Source: Mercurialis annua
Taxonomy: Eukaryota > Streptophyta > Magnoliopsida > Malpighiales > Euphorbiaceae
Length of the DNA stretch: 64,000 nucleotides
NCBI RefSeq assembly: GCF_937616625.2
Contig: NC_065572.1
Location: 54,609,653-54,673,652, forward strand
Direction of reading: 5' to 3'
In this document: piece by piece, positions 35,820 through 47,600 of the stretch
Layout of the letters: each line of letters begins with the position of its first letter
How positions within the stretch are numbered: position 1 is the first letter of the stretch
Translations under genes and position numbers: made by a program
Notes under the pieces: generated by a model
What the model saw: only the letters and a program-made list of their open reading frames with translations
Database searches by the model: none
Told to the model about the DNA's origin: nothing

Positions 35820-35985
35820 GCCTCTTGTAATAGATCCTACATCAAAATATCTAGGTGTGCAAAATAATCGTTTACGGTCTGACATTGAAGAAAAGGAAAG
35901 GAAACGATCTTGGTAGAGAAGAGAAGACCTAATTTTCTACTTAGTGAGAAGAGAAGAAACGGCTAGGGCTCAGAATGACAGAAAA
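35820..35985 (-). repeat. Extra inverted partial copy of 34850-35010
   Basis: The sequence from TGCCTCTTG through TCGTTTACGGTCTGACATTG to AGAATGACAGAAA is the reverse complement of the 5' part of the captured GRF region. It lies outside the right target duplication of the element at 34573-35758. It is truncated at both sides and has no TIR of its own. Confidence 0.75.
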
Positions 35986-35989
35986 TGCC

Positions 35990-37030
35990 TCATTTTTTAA
36001 TATTATTATTTTTTAACTCTAAGATAGTATATTTTAACTATTATAATTTACCTATTTTTTATTTTAAACATATTATTTTTACTCTCACCTGTCACTTTCA
36101 ACACACTTTCAACACTCGTCATTCTTTTTTTTGTCTCTCTCTCTCTCTTTCTCCTTTTTCTCCATTGTGGCTCAATTCTTATTTTTTTCTCCATTTTTAT
36201 TTGTTCTTCTTCTTTTTTTCCATTATTTCTCTTTCGTCACTCTACCGTCGCTCTGTCATTACTCCGTCGTCGTCTAGCCGTCGTTCCTCCGTTTTTTCAT
36301 ATTTGATGTGCCAATTTTGTGATTTTTTACGTTTTATTTCAATTTACAAATCTAAACAAATTGATCTTTATTTTTTTTTCAGTTTTTAAATCTTAAAAAT
36401 ATGTAAATAAAACGATTTTCAGTTGAAAAAAATAATTTTCTGCAAAAATAAAAAACAATTTTCTACAAAAATAGTAGTGTTTGATTATCATGTTGTTATC
36501 ACTGTATCATCATGTTACTATCATAACACTGCAAAAAAAGATTTTCTACAAAAAAAATTGATTAACATATCTGTATTAATAACATTATCATGTCGTTATC
36601 ATAATATAATCATATGATACCGAGATGATAATGTTTTATGCTACCTATATGATAATGATTATGATAACGACATGATAATATTTATGATAATGTTTTGATA
36701 CAATAGTTTCTGATTATCATGTCAGTATCACTACATTATTATATCGTTATCATAACACTGGAGTGTGTGATAATGTTATGATAGTTAGATGATAATGAAG
36801 TATGATAAGGTTATGACGACGTACGTAAAAATAATTATAGAAGGATTTCATGATAACAGTATGATAATGTTAATAATAACTAGATGATAACGGAGTAAAA
36901 TTACAATTATTTTAAATGCTCAAAGTAAAAAAATAAATTTGAAAATCTTGAAGTATTTTTTAAAATTTTTCAGTTTTGAGGTAAAAAAAACAATTATTTT
37001 TAGTTTTTGAGGTAAATACGTAAACTTTCC
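35990..37030. repeat. Fold-back-like repeat tract with C/T-rich leader
   Basis: A C/T-rich leader at 36125-36300 (TCTCTCTCTCTC, then ACCGTCGCTC, CCGTCGTCGTC) precedes a tract of TTATCATGTTGTTATCA-like units (36430-36620). Inverted GATAATGTTATGATA-like units follow (36615-36900). No termini or coding sequence found; the frames starting at 35985 and 36423 are low-complexity. Confidence 0.45.
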
Positions 37031-37040
37031 TATATATATA

Positions 37041-37597
37041 TAGGGCTGTGCAAAAACCGAACCAAACCGAACCGTTTCACCGAACCGAACCGAAATTACA
37101 ATTGTGGTTCGGTTTTTTGGTGACTATGGTTTGGTTCGGTTTGTAATTAGGTAAAAGTTTGGTCTTCGGTTTTCGGTTCGGTTTGAGCATTTTAAAAACC
37201 GAAAAAACCGAAAAACCGAACAATTAAATAAAAAATAAAAAAGATATATAAATATATGTAAATTTATATTTTTTTGGTTTAATATTTTAATTATAGTTGA
37301 TATATAAGTTAATAAACTTCATACAACATATAATTATGCTAATAACTATATAAAAATATTTATTAGACACTCATTATTTAATATTAGAATTTATTTTATG
37401 ATAAAAAAATTAAAAAAATAGAGAAAGTAAAAAATTTCGGTTTTTCACCGAACCGAACCAAACCAAATTTTTCGGTTCGGTTTGGTGTAAGCCAAAATTA
37501 AAATTCGGTCCAGTTCGGTTTGGGATTTTTACCAAACTTCGGTGTTCGGTTTGTTCGGTTTGGTGACCGAACCGACCGAACTAACCGAACGCACAGT

Positions 37598-37601
<4 letters not shown>
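37041..37601. mobile_element. Nonautonomous hAT element, TSD TATATATA
   Basis: Ends TAGGGCTGTGCAAAAACC and, inverted, TAGGACTGTGCGTTCGGTT; both flanks read TATATATA, though an AT-run makes this less certain. Subterminal regions contain many ACCGAACCGAA and TTCGGTTCGGTT motifs in both orientations. No transposase. Confidence 0.8.

Positions 37602-37640
<39 letters not shown>
37602..37640. repeat. (TA)n microsatellite
   Basis: About 20 TA units directly after the hAT element, possibly grown from its target duplication. Confidence 0.9.
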
Positions 37641-37643
<3 letters not shown>

Positions 37644-38689
37644 TTGTATAGTCACGCAATAATAAATAATTCCTATAATTTTTTAATTTTTATAAACTAT
37701 ATTTAATCACTTAAATTAAATTTCGGTCTCCGTCTTAAAGGGGCTGTCGGGCCCTGCTGGAGTTTCCCATCACCAAAAACAACTTAAAATTAATTTCTTT
37801 AGAGATTATAGTTTTTAAAATGGATAAAGACAAAAAGACTAATATTCTAGAAAACCTACAAACTCATAAAAAGTAGAAATTAATGAATTTTTTTTAAAAT
37901 CAAATTAACACCACCACATAAGCCACTTTTAGCAACACTAACTAAACATCAGTTTTGAAACTGTTGCAATAGTTTATATAAGGCAACAAAATAGTTACAA
38001 TTAAAAACCGTCGCAAAAAAATTAACAAAGTTCAAAACTTTATGATATGAAGCAACATTTATGACAAACTGTTGTACTAGTTTAAATAAATGTAACAGTT
38101 TGATTCAATCCAATAACACTTTTAAACTGTTGCTTTATCTTAAATGTAATGTATACAATTTTTGATTTTTTTCTTTTTAAATTATAAAGTAGAACATTCC
38201 ATTTCTACTTACAAAAAATTAACTTTTAAAATTTTGATTATTTAATTTTTTTTCTTTCTTTTCATTTGTTCGAGATGAAAGAAGAAAATTACATCTAGTG
38301 ATTTAATGATAACTTTGGTGTACACTACACTTAATTTGATAAACTGCACTTGATTTGATAAAATGGCATAGTGAGATCAAGAATATGAGATTTTGGTTCT
38401 AATTTAAGATTTTGAACTGTAGGATAACTTTTTTCATAAGACATATTAAATTCCTTCTGAATTTAATAGATTTATTCATAGAACAGATCAAAATTGATTA
38501 TATTCGGTTAAAATATTTTATAACCAGTAGTAATCCTGCGCATTTACGTAAAATCAAATTAATATTTAGAGCTTTTTATATGTTTTACGAGATTTTTTAG
38601 CCCAATAATTTTTATACGGGCCAAAATTTTTCTTTACTTTTCATACAGCCTTTTATTACTTTCTTAACCTAAATTTTTAAATTCTTCTC
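37641..38689. other. AT-rich stretch, possible CACTA-type debris
   Basis: 37900-38150 repeats AACTGTTGCAATAG, AACTGTTGTACTAG and AAACTGTTGCTT in alternating orientation, like subterminal repeats of a CACTA element, but no CACTA terminus was found. Nothing else is recognised. Confidence 0.3.
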
Positions 38690-40460
38690 TTTTTTACGAA
38701 CTTCTTTCTTAACTCTGATATTGGCGGTTTCTTTTTCATTTTTTTCTGAAAGTAGCGGTTTCTTTTCTTCTTTTCCACACGATTTCTTCTTCTGATAGTC
38801 ATCGCCCTTCATCAAGTCTCAGTGCCGCTCCACTGTCGCCTTCATTGTGCCGCCGTCGTTCTCTTATTTTTGTGTTTTCTTTTTCAGATCTGAATCGGAG
38901 TTTATTGTCGGAAGGAAAAATAAATATCAGAAGTTTTTAACGATTTTAAAAAGTTTTTTAAAGGCATATGATCAGATTTTGAGACAAAAAGAGTCACCGT
39001 TCTTCTTCTTCTTCTTTTTCATTTTCAGATCTACAAATTGTTTTATTAACTGTTTTTAAATCCCAATAATTTTTTTACCATTAAACATGTGTAAAGATTA
39101 TCTTTAATGAATGTAATACTAATTTTCATGTACATAAATCATATGGAATGAAAATATGTTATTTCTGCAGTTTTACTATGTTTGGTTATATTTCTGTTTT
39201 TTTTTTAATTCTGCAGCACGATTTGTTGATGATGGTAGATTGATAAAATTATTGTAATGTTTCAGTGTTGTTGATTTTATGTTGATAATCAGTTGATATT
39301 TATTGATTTTAACATTGACAAATAAGACAATGATGCCGTGAAATAAACTAAAAAAATAAAAATTTAACTGAGACTAGATAATGATATGTTAGTATTGGGG
39401 AAGAAGACAAATAAAAATGTTGAATTATTGTAATGTTACAATGTTGAAATTGTGTTGATTTTCGGTTAATATTTTGTTGATTTTAACATTGGTGAAAAAG
39501 ACAATAATGATATTGAATTATTATAATGTTACAATGTGGATCTTGTGTTGATATCAACATATGTAATAAACAAACTGATTTAAATTTTTCAATCTTTTTT
39601 ATACTAATTTTTATTTTTTCAACATTTTTTCAATTTAATTTCAATTTTTTTATTTTATTTTCACATATAATGTGTTTTTTTCGTTAATGATAAAATCAAC
39701 TAAATATCAACATAACATTAACGCAATATCAACATAAGATCAACATTGTAACACTATAATAATTTAATATCATTATTTTCTTTTTCACAAATGCTAAAAT
39801 CAACAAAATATCAACCGAAAATAAACAAAATGTCAACACTATATCATTACAATAATTCAACTTCATTATTTGTCTTCTTCCATGATGCTAACATATCATT
39901 ATCTAGTCTCAATCTAATTTAATTTGATTTTTTAGTTTATTTCACAGACAATATTATTTTATTTGCCAATATTAAAATAAAAAAAATCAGTTGATATCAA
40001 CATAATATCAACATAAAGTCAACATAAAATCAACAACACTGTGATATTACAATAATTCAGCAATCAATCATCATCAATAAATCGTTCTGCAGAATTAAAA
40101 AACGCAGAAACACAAGAAAAATGCAGAAATAACAGAATTTTATTCCATAAAATCACAAAATTATTCTACATAAAATGAAATGAGTATTAGCTTCTCTAAA
40201 GATACTCATTTATACATGTTTAATGGTGAAAAACAGTAAAAAATTAACAAATTACAGATCTGAAAATAAAAAAAGAACAAAAAAAATCAGATATGAAATC
40301 AAAACGATTAAAGAAAGATGACAGCGAGACGAAGACGGAACGGCGGAGGTGGAACGACGGAGGTGGAACAATGGAAGAGAAATGATGGAAATGGAATGGC
40401 GGATCGGTGCGAAGAACAAAAGGTGAGTTGAGAGAGAGAAAGGAGAGAGAAATTTAAGGA
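38690..40460. repeat. Large fold-back (inverted) repeat, arms of about 0.7-0.9 kb
   Basis: The left arm (about 38750-39560) and right arm (about 39690-40450) are inverted copies. Shared blocks in order are a GCCGCCGTCGTTC-type leader, TTTTCAGATCTG, CACCATTAAACATGTATAAA-like, GTTATTTCTGCA, TTAATTCTGCAGCACGATTT, GAGACTAGATAATGATATGT and AACATTGGTGAAAAAGACAA. Both arms are rich in TTGATATTATGTTGATAT-like units. The centre is near 39560-39680. The outer ends are not clear and no target duplication was found. The leaders look like UTR DNA, but no protein is encoded. Confidence 0.8.
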
Positions 40461-40643
40461 GAGAGAAAATTATTTGGTTTATGAGGGTTTGACTTGGAGT
40501 AGTATATATATTTGTGCCGTATAAAAGTAATAATTTCCAGCGTGGATGGTAGTTTTCATATTGAAAACTCTTACCCGTATAAAAGATATATTTTTGCAAA
40601 TGTTAGATTTTTATGTAAAAAGCCTAATATTTAATTTAAACAA

Positions 40644-40979
40644 GGCCAAACCCATCTAGATGTTCCTGTACTTTATACTTTTTTTCCTATCGGTCCTTAT
40701 ACTTCATTTTTGTATTATTTAGTCCATCTACTTACATATTTTTTATTTTCAGGTCCTTTTTGAGTTTTTTCCAGTCCTTTTGTGTGACTGGAGGAAAAAA
40801 AGATTGTAAGTAGAGGAACTAGAGGAAAAAGAATTGTAAGTGCAGGGACTGGAAAAAACTCAAAAAATACCTGAAAATCAAAAATATGTAAGTAGAAGGA
40901 TAAGATAATACAAAAACGAGGTATAAGAACTTACAGAAAAAAAAGTATAAAATACAGGGACCTCTAAATGAGTTAAACC
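40644..40979. mobile_element. 336-bp Mutator-type MITE, TSD TTTAAACAA
   Basis: Ends GGCCAAACCCATCTAGATGT and, inverted, GGTTTAACTCATTTAGAGGT. Flanks TTTAAACAA at 40635-40643 and 40980-40988. The long arms include TCCCTGTACTTTATAC-like sequence. No coding. Confidence 0.88.
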
Positions 40980-41147
40980 TTTAAACAATAATATTATTAA
41001 TTTTAATGAAGATCAATACATTTTTTTTCATTTTATATTATATATTTTTCTTGTGTTGATTTTTTAATATTTCAATGTTTTTTATTTTCTCGTGAATTTG
41101 TTTACATTTAATTATTATTATTTTGAGAGAAAAGTCGATGAATATTA

Positions 41148-41550
41148 TTAACTCAAATCGATAGCGATAACAGATGTAAGAAATTCAGGGAAATGGTTAA
41201 ACCATTCTTGATGACCTGACAAAGAACAGACATATTGCGCTAGTACATGCGCAGCCTGATTCGCAGACCGTCTTATAAACACAAAACGTAAATTAGTAAA
41301 CTGCTTCGCTAATTCGGAACAATCAGAAACTAAAAAAATCTGATTCCACGCCAATTGGGTTCCGAATGTCCAAAACAACATCCAAAACATCCGATTCTAT
41401 TATGACGTTATTGAAACCTTTAATCCAACTCAGCGCTTCCCGGATACCAATAATCTCTACAATACGAGGCCCCAACCCCCCCCCCCCCCCCCTGAATACA
41501 TGCTGCTCTCGCTTGCAGCAATTCACCCTTCTCATTACGTACTGTACACC
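41148..41550 (-). pseudogene. LINE ORF2, 3' part: end of RNase H
   Basis: Continuing from the other side of the Gypsy insertion, the minus strand gives VRNEKGELLQARAACIQG, a 17-C homopolymer (41476-41492) that probably shifts the frame, EIIGIREALSWIKGFNNVII, ESDVLDVVLDI, a further frame change, and LRFVFIRRSANQAAHVLAQ. It stops at 41148-41150. ESD and NQAAHVLA are RNase H motifs. The joint with 51823 is exact at the ACACC target duplication. Confidence 0.85.
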
Positions 41551-44500
41551 TGTAATACCCCGTATTTTATAAGTTACGTGTAAAGGTTTTATTAGCCGGG
41601 AATACGTAAATTAAATTTAAGCGTAAATTTAATTTATAAGTATCCCTAAAATTATATCGTAATAATAGGAGTTTAAAATTTAAATTAAAGTGATATGAAC
41701 GGGATTAATAGAACAAAAAATACGACTGGAGTCGTAAGATAAAAATATATTGATAATTAATATATCAATATACCACTCTAATTGGAGAGTTTAATATTTC
41801 GGATAAAACCCCGAAATTAAAATGTCGAAACTCGGAAGATCTGATCGGTGAGAAGTGGAGGCCAAGGTTAGAAAAAGGGTAACTTTAATCCCTAAACTTT
41901 TATTTCAATTAGTTTTAATTATAAACTAATTAGGTATTATTCATTAGTACAAATTAAAATAAAATAATTTATAAGTCCCGAGCGAATAATTTTGGTGTCA
42001 TTATTCGCGAAATAATTTGACGAAACTATCGTCAAAGTTTCATGAAATTTGGACGTAGAAAGTTTAATCAAATGGGACTGATTTGGACTTAATAAATCTT
42101 CTGGGATTTATTAAAGATAAAATATAAGTCGGATTATATTTTATTACATTTTTGGGTAAAGTTTCATGAAATTTGAAAGTCGTTTCCGTTTGAGTTACGG
42201 AAGACCAATTAAGAATTTGAGTTAAAGTGATAATTTGGCAAACCTTATATAAATAACATTTCAAAAGAAATATTGGCCATCAGATGCCATTTCTTTCATT
42301 TGAAAGAAATGGAGAGCTACTTAGCTCTCTGTGTGTGCGCAGAAACTTAGGGTTTCGTGCGATCCGACCGTTTCTCAATTCTAACCTCGTTTCTTCAACG
42401 ATTACTCGAGTAATCGAGGTATTAATCCCGTATTAAACGTTTATTTTAATATATTTCGATATATTGCGAATATATATTCGTTTATAAACGGTTACCGTAT
42501 CGAATCGAACGTATACGTATTGTGTTTACGTTTCGAATGTGAATTTGGATAGACTGGATTGTGTATACGTGTTAGGAGCGGAAAAATGAGGTTGTAACAC
42601 GTCGGAATGCCCCGGGAATCGAGTTTCCCTGGGGCTGTGCACGTTGGTGCACGAACGTGCACCAATCTGGAGGTGCACGAACGAGCACAATGGTGCACGA
42701 TCGTGCACTGGCCAGGGGTGCACGAACGTGCACCAGGCCGACACCGAAGGAGGGGGATTCTTTTGAGCCTTTTTGCCCTATCCGTTTGACGTAATTTCGT
42801 CGAACTCATACGTTTTAAAACGATAACTTCTTTTGAAAGAAAGTGAAACAAGTCTTTAAACCTAAGCTAAAGACTTTTAAAATGAGATTTTATAAGTAAA
42901 GTTAAACGTTTAAAAAGGACTTTAAAAGAGTTAAAGTCGACGTTTAACTGGTTTAAAAGATTTGGCAAACGACTTTGCTAAATAATTAGTATATGACTGT
43001 GAATTGATTTAGCAATCAAGTCTATACTATTAAATGATTTTATTTAGGTATTGCTATACCTAAAAATAACTTCTAGAGTGAAGTCTAAACATTTTCTTGA
43101 GGTGAAAACGGTTTAAATGGTTTTTAAAATAAAGAAACCATAAGTGTTATGTGTTATGTGAATTAAATGTTTTGTCTGGACCTAGGTTTCAGGACCTAGA
43201 TGTTTATGTCAGAAATGGGTATTGATGTATTGTCTTGTGTATTTTGTATGTTTGATCCGACTAGCTGTCCAGCAGTCAGACCAGGACTCCAGGGAGTCTG
43301 TCACACATACGGCGGTGCTACGTAGTAACTTAGCAGTACTGTGAGTTTACGTGTTTACTTTTGAATATCATTATTCAACTGTTTTATCCATAAATCGCAG
43401 TAGTATAAACTAGCCAAGAAAGATCCATTGGAACGAGCTACCTATTGGGCAGCAATAGGGTTGCGTGATCACCAACACCGATTTTTAGATGTACTTCTGT
43501 CAAGGTATAGAGGTATGTCTGTCGTGTAAGTCATTGGGAAAGTAGATGCCCTGACTTCACGGGTAAACCCTGAGACGGCAGTAATACAATTACGGTCACG
43601 GGTCAAACCGCGATGGCAGTTTCATGATTACGGTCCAGGTACCAGAGATACAGAATTGGACGGCAGTGACCCGGGTCACGGTCTTTATTCTGTTGTCTAT
43701 AAGCTCGTGATAAGTGTGTCTGTTAGGACAATTGTGAACTAGGGTTTCATATGGATCGACGCATTAGTAATATTTTATATATATAACTGTTTTATATATA
43801 GTATGCGATTTTGGTATTTATCTGTAAACTGTTTACTCACTCAGAAATATTTATATTTCTGACCCCGTTGTTGTTTCCCATTTTTCAGGAAACGAGCTTT
43901 GAGGTCAGTCGAGCTTCCACATCCCTTCTTCAGGAAAGCTCTTCGTTGGTAATGTACATAGGATTTTGTACTCTTAGTATGCTGCAATAGTATAAGTGTG
44001 ATGTGCCAGCAGCCGTGCCACTAGTCCTCTGTTTAGATACTCTGATAGGATCTAGTGCATGTGTGTATACCTTTTGGGTGGCTGCTTAGTGGCATATTCT
44101 ATCTAGTTACCGAGTCGGCCTCATGTGTTGTTGTGAGGGTCAAAAACAATATGTTTTATATACGCCGGCTATGTGTAACCGGTCCGCTGTGTATTTTAAT
44201 ATGTTTAATACCACCGTTGCGAGACGGAAGGTGTCCGCTTATTTTATTAAACATATTAACAGTGGCGTGTGGTTGGGAACAGGGCTGTCTGTGTGTTAAG
44301 GCAAGCGAAAGATGAGTCCCTGGTTTCTAGTAATCACCACGCCAGGTTTTCAGAAGGAAGCGAGGGTTGAGATAACAAGGTTATCTAACCAGTACTTCTG
44401 AAACCATATTTCGCTTATATGTATATTTCAGAAATGTGTTTGCGTTAAACAAGAAATGTTTTAACGGTGTTTTCTGAAAACGGATCGTACGCGAGGTACG

Positions 44501-44624
44501 ATCCACTAATAATATTTGCGAAAAATTTCTAGATGTTCTAGGCTTGCTACGGGTTTCGGAACAACCATTCCCATTCCCTAGTGCCGGTCATGACTTGGAT
44601 TAGGGTGGAATTCGGGTCGTGATA
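41551..44624 (+). repeat. 5' LTR of the Tekay-type element (3074 bp)
   Basis: It contains about 215 bp (about 42990-43208) missing from the 3' LTR, and lacks some short stretches present there (e.g. 48976-49003 and 49150-49225). Open frames such as 44055-44315 occur in both LTRs but have no family resemblance. Confidence 0.9.
42637..42734. repeat. Array of GTGCACGAACGTGCAC palindromes, 5' LTR
   Basis: Four near-palindromic 16-mers of type GTGCACGAWCGTGCAC separated by 8-13 bases, preceded by a half unit GTGCACGTTG. Reading frames on both strands through it are open by chance because the repeats lack stops. Confidence 0.85.
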
Positions 44625-44628
44625 AAGG

Positions 44629-44640
44629 TGGTATCAGAGC
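44629..44640 (+). other. Primer-binding site (initiator Met tRNA type)
   Basis: TGGTATCAGAGC, complementary to the 3' end of initiator methionine tRNA, four bases after the 5' LTR. Confidence 0.9.
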
Positions 44641-47600
44641 AACATTTTAAGTACTCGACCATCCGATGTACTGTTGCTGATACTGTTAAGTAAGTTGTGT
44701 TAGAAATTGTGGGGATTCCTAGTAGACTATTGCAGCAACATAGGATTCGAGTCATGTCTTGATCAGTTTTCAGTTGTTGAAAACATTCAGGTATAAGTAG
44801 CAATCCGTATACTTGTGTTGTGTATATGTGATGTTTGATCAGGAACATATGAAATAATCTTGTGTTTGAAACACGATGCTAATGAGGAAACATGTGAGAT
44901 GTTTCTGTGTTCGAGACGCGCTATTAGAGTAGTACGCAATGGTCAGACCAATTGACCAATATTTAAAGAAGTTGATTTTGTTCGAATACAAAACAAAGCG
45001 AAGATTCCAGAAGAATCGTTTGTTCGAGAAATAGTTAGATTTCTCTGAATTATATGTGTAATTTTTGTGTGCTTTGTTCTATGTGTTCATGTTGTGTTAC
45101 TTGTTATATGAAAAATGTGTTTTGTGAGAGATTTGTGAGAGGCTTGGGTCCAAAGTTCGAGGAACTGTTGGCAGAGTAATCTAACTCAGCGATGTATTTC
45201 GCTGGACGTGCCAGACAGATTGAGCAGCGATTGAGTTACTCGCCTATGAGCTACTGCCAAGTGGAACAACCCTTTCTCTGTACAACGAGGAGGGAAAGGA
45301 AAAAGGAATAATTAAACCCCAATGCGGACGAGGAGAAGTTCTGATGATTCGAGAGGCAATACTGCCTCGACAATTATCATCAGGTAACATTTAGATATGT
45401 GTCAAATGTTTAAGTAAGTATGTTTATGTGTTTTAGTATGAGATACTAAAACTAGGAAAACATAAAGTACATATAAAGAATATCCTTAAACAAGAATACA
45501 CATACTAATGAATAGTCACTGTTAATACACAGCGTGACGATGAATAATAACATAAAAGGAAAATGTTAAATAAAGAATAATAAAGCCTAATGTGAGAATT
45601 AGGAAAACCTTGAAATGGCACAGAGAAGTAGTTTGAAAAGCAACTTGTTAAAGTTTTGTTTTATAGTTTGAACGTATAATTGTGCTCAGATGCATCAAAG
45701 GTGCATGTTGCAAAAATCACTATAAAAGAAGCATACCTGAATTTTATATATATCATATATATACATAAAATTATTTTGATTAGGGCATGCATCATATATA
45801 TTGATATATCAGTATATCAATAAAAAGTGAATTGAAATAGCAACTCCTTGGGGATGAGAGATGTCATCACCCTGAAGCACAATTGTATGAAAAAGTTTTG
45901 AACCGTGAATTCGAGAATTCACAATTTGTTTGAAAAGTGAGATTTAAAAAGGCCTGCAGGCAGGACAAATTATAATTGTCTCAAACGAGATAAATTATAT
46001 TTGTCTGACAAATTGATTTGTATTTGTTAAGCGTCAGTATACGCGAGACAAAACTGTATTTTCTCAAACGAAAACTCTGTGATAGTGACAAGGTAGATGG
46101 GAAAAAGGGATAAAGAATAACGGTTTTATTATAAGAGTAAATAATAAAGTCCTAAATTCTAGTGTTTCATGCCGAGACATTAGAGACTAATGAAAGTATG
46201 GGAAGAGTAGAGAGAGTGAGAATCTATATTCTTACTCAGGAATAGACTGATATAAGTCTAGTGGTGGACTTTTATGGTAAATAAAAATTTAAAAGTAGAC
46301 AATAGAAGATTGTCGCGATTAAGATAAGAGAGAGTAGGATCTAATTAAACACAACTCGGTTAGTTTGACTTCAAGTAACTGTCGGTGAACAAAGTCATAC
46401 GTATGTGTTTAATTAAAAAGGATCTGAGATTGTTCTTATAGACAGAGCAGATGTCAGTAATGGACATATCTCTTGAATCCATACGAGTGGTTAGATAAAC
46501 CAAAATTCTTAAGTCTGAGAGGAGTAAACCTCAACACTTAAATGATAAATAAGAATGAAGCCTCTAAGAGAAAGATTATGAAAGGAAGTATGAGTATTCT
46601 CAGAACCGAGTAGATACACTACTAGTTCTGATATGAGCAAAGAGGATTAATGAATATGTTAACGACTGACGGAGTTGTTAAGTCGTCTTAATAGATATTC
46701 ATTAAGAAAATGATTAATAAAACAAATAATGACTAAATAATATACTTAAAGAGTATATCAAACCTTGAACCAACATTAGATAAAAATGTTATCAAGGTGT
46801 TACGGAGATGGAGATAGTGAATTGAGGAGTGAGTTTCAAATGTTGTTTGGAAACTAGTAGGGTATAGTAAAACCCTAATAACTTGTGATCGAACCGTTAG
46901 ATCGGTTTGATATTGGGATATGACAATCCCAAGACGGTTATCTAAGTTTTAACCGTTGCGATCGTCGAACGGAGAGGTAGACGATGCACGATGATGAAGA
47001 TATTGTCGTGGAACTTGCGTGAAATTTTGGCAGTAAGCCAAAAGTGCAAGTGACAACTATAAGAAGTATAAACTTTAATTAACTTGGAATTATCAACATA
47101 AGCTTCATATATGTATATAAATGAATTTGAAAACTGTAGTGAGACAGTAATTTCAAAAGATGAAAATCCCGAGAACCGAGCCTTATGACTGTGAGGTCTA
47201 GGCTGGTAACAGAATATACATGTAGTGTACATGTATTTTGAATGTCGGGCCAGAAATGTGTAAAGTATGGCCGACTAAAAGTGGAAACATGTTTAATAAA
47301 CATTAGTTTTCAAAGTGAAATATTTTGAAAACGGAGCTAGAGTTGATAGTCAGTTAATTAAATTCGATAGTAACAGCTATAGCACAGTTATGATAACTGT
47401 TAGCTGTGAACAAGGAAGCTAGATGTATGTGAATAAGAGGTTAAGAAGTATAATTATCCTTGGTAAACCAAAACCTAGTAACAGGAGTGCAATTTTGCGG
47501 TGATTGTGGAGCAAGTAGAGAAGATGTTTCACGGGAGACAGTTAGGTTATAACCTACACTTACACCCATACAACCACATCATTAGTGAGAGGAATCCAGT

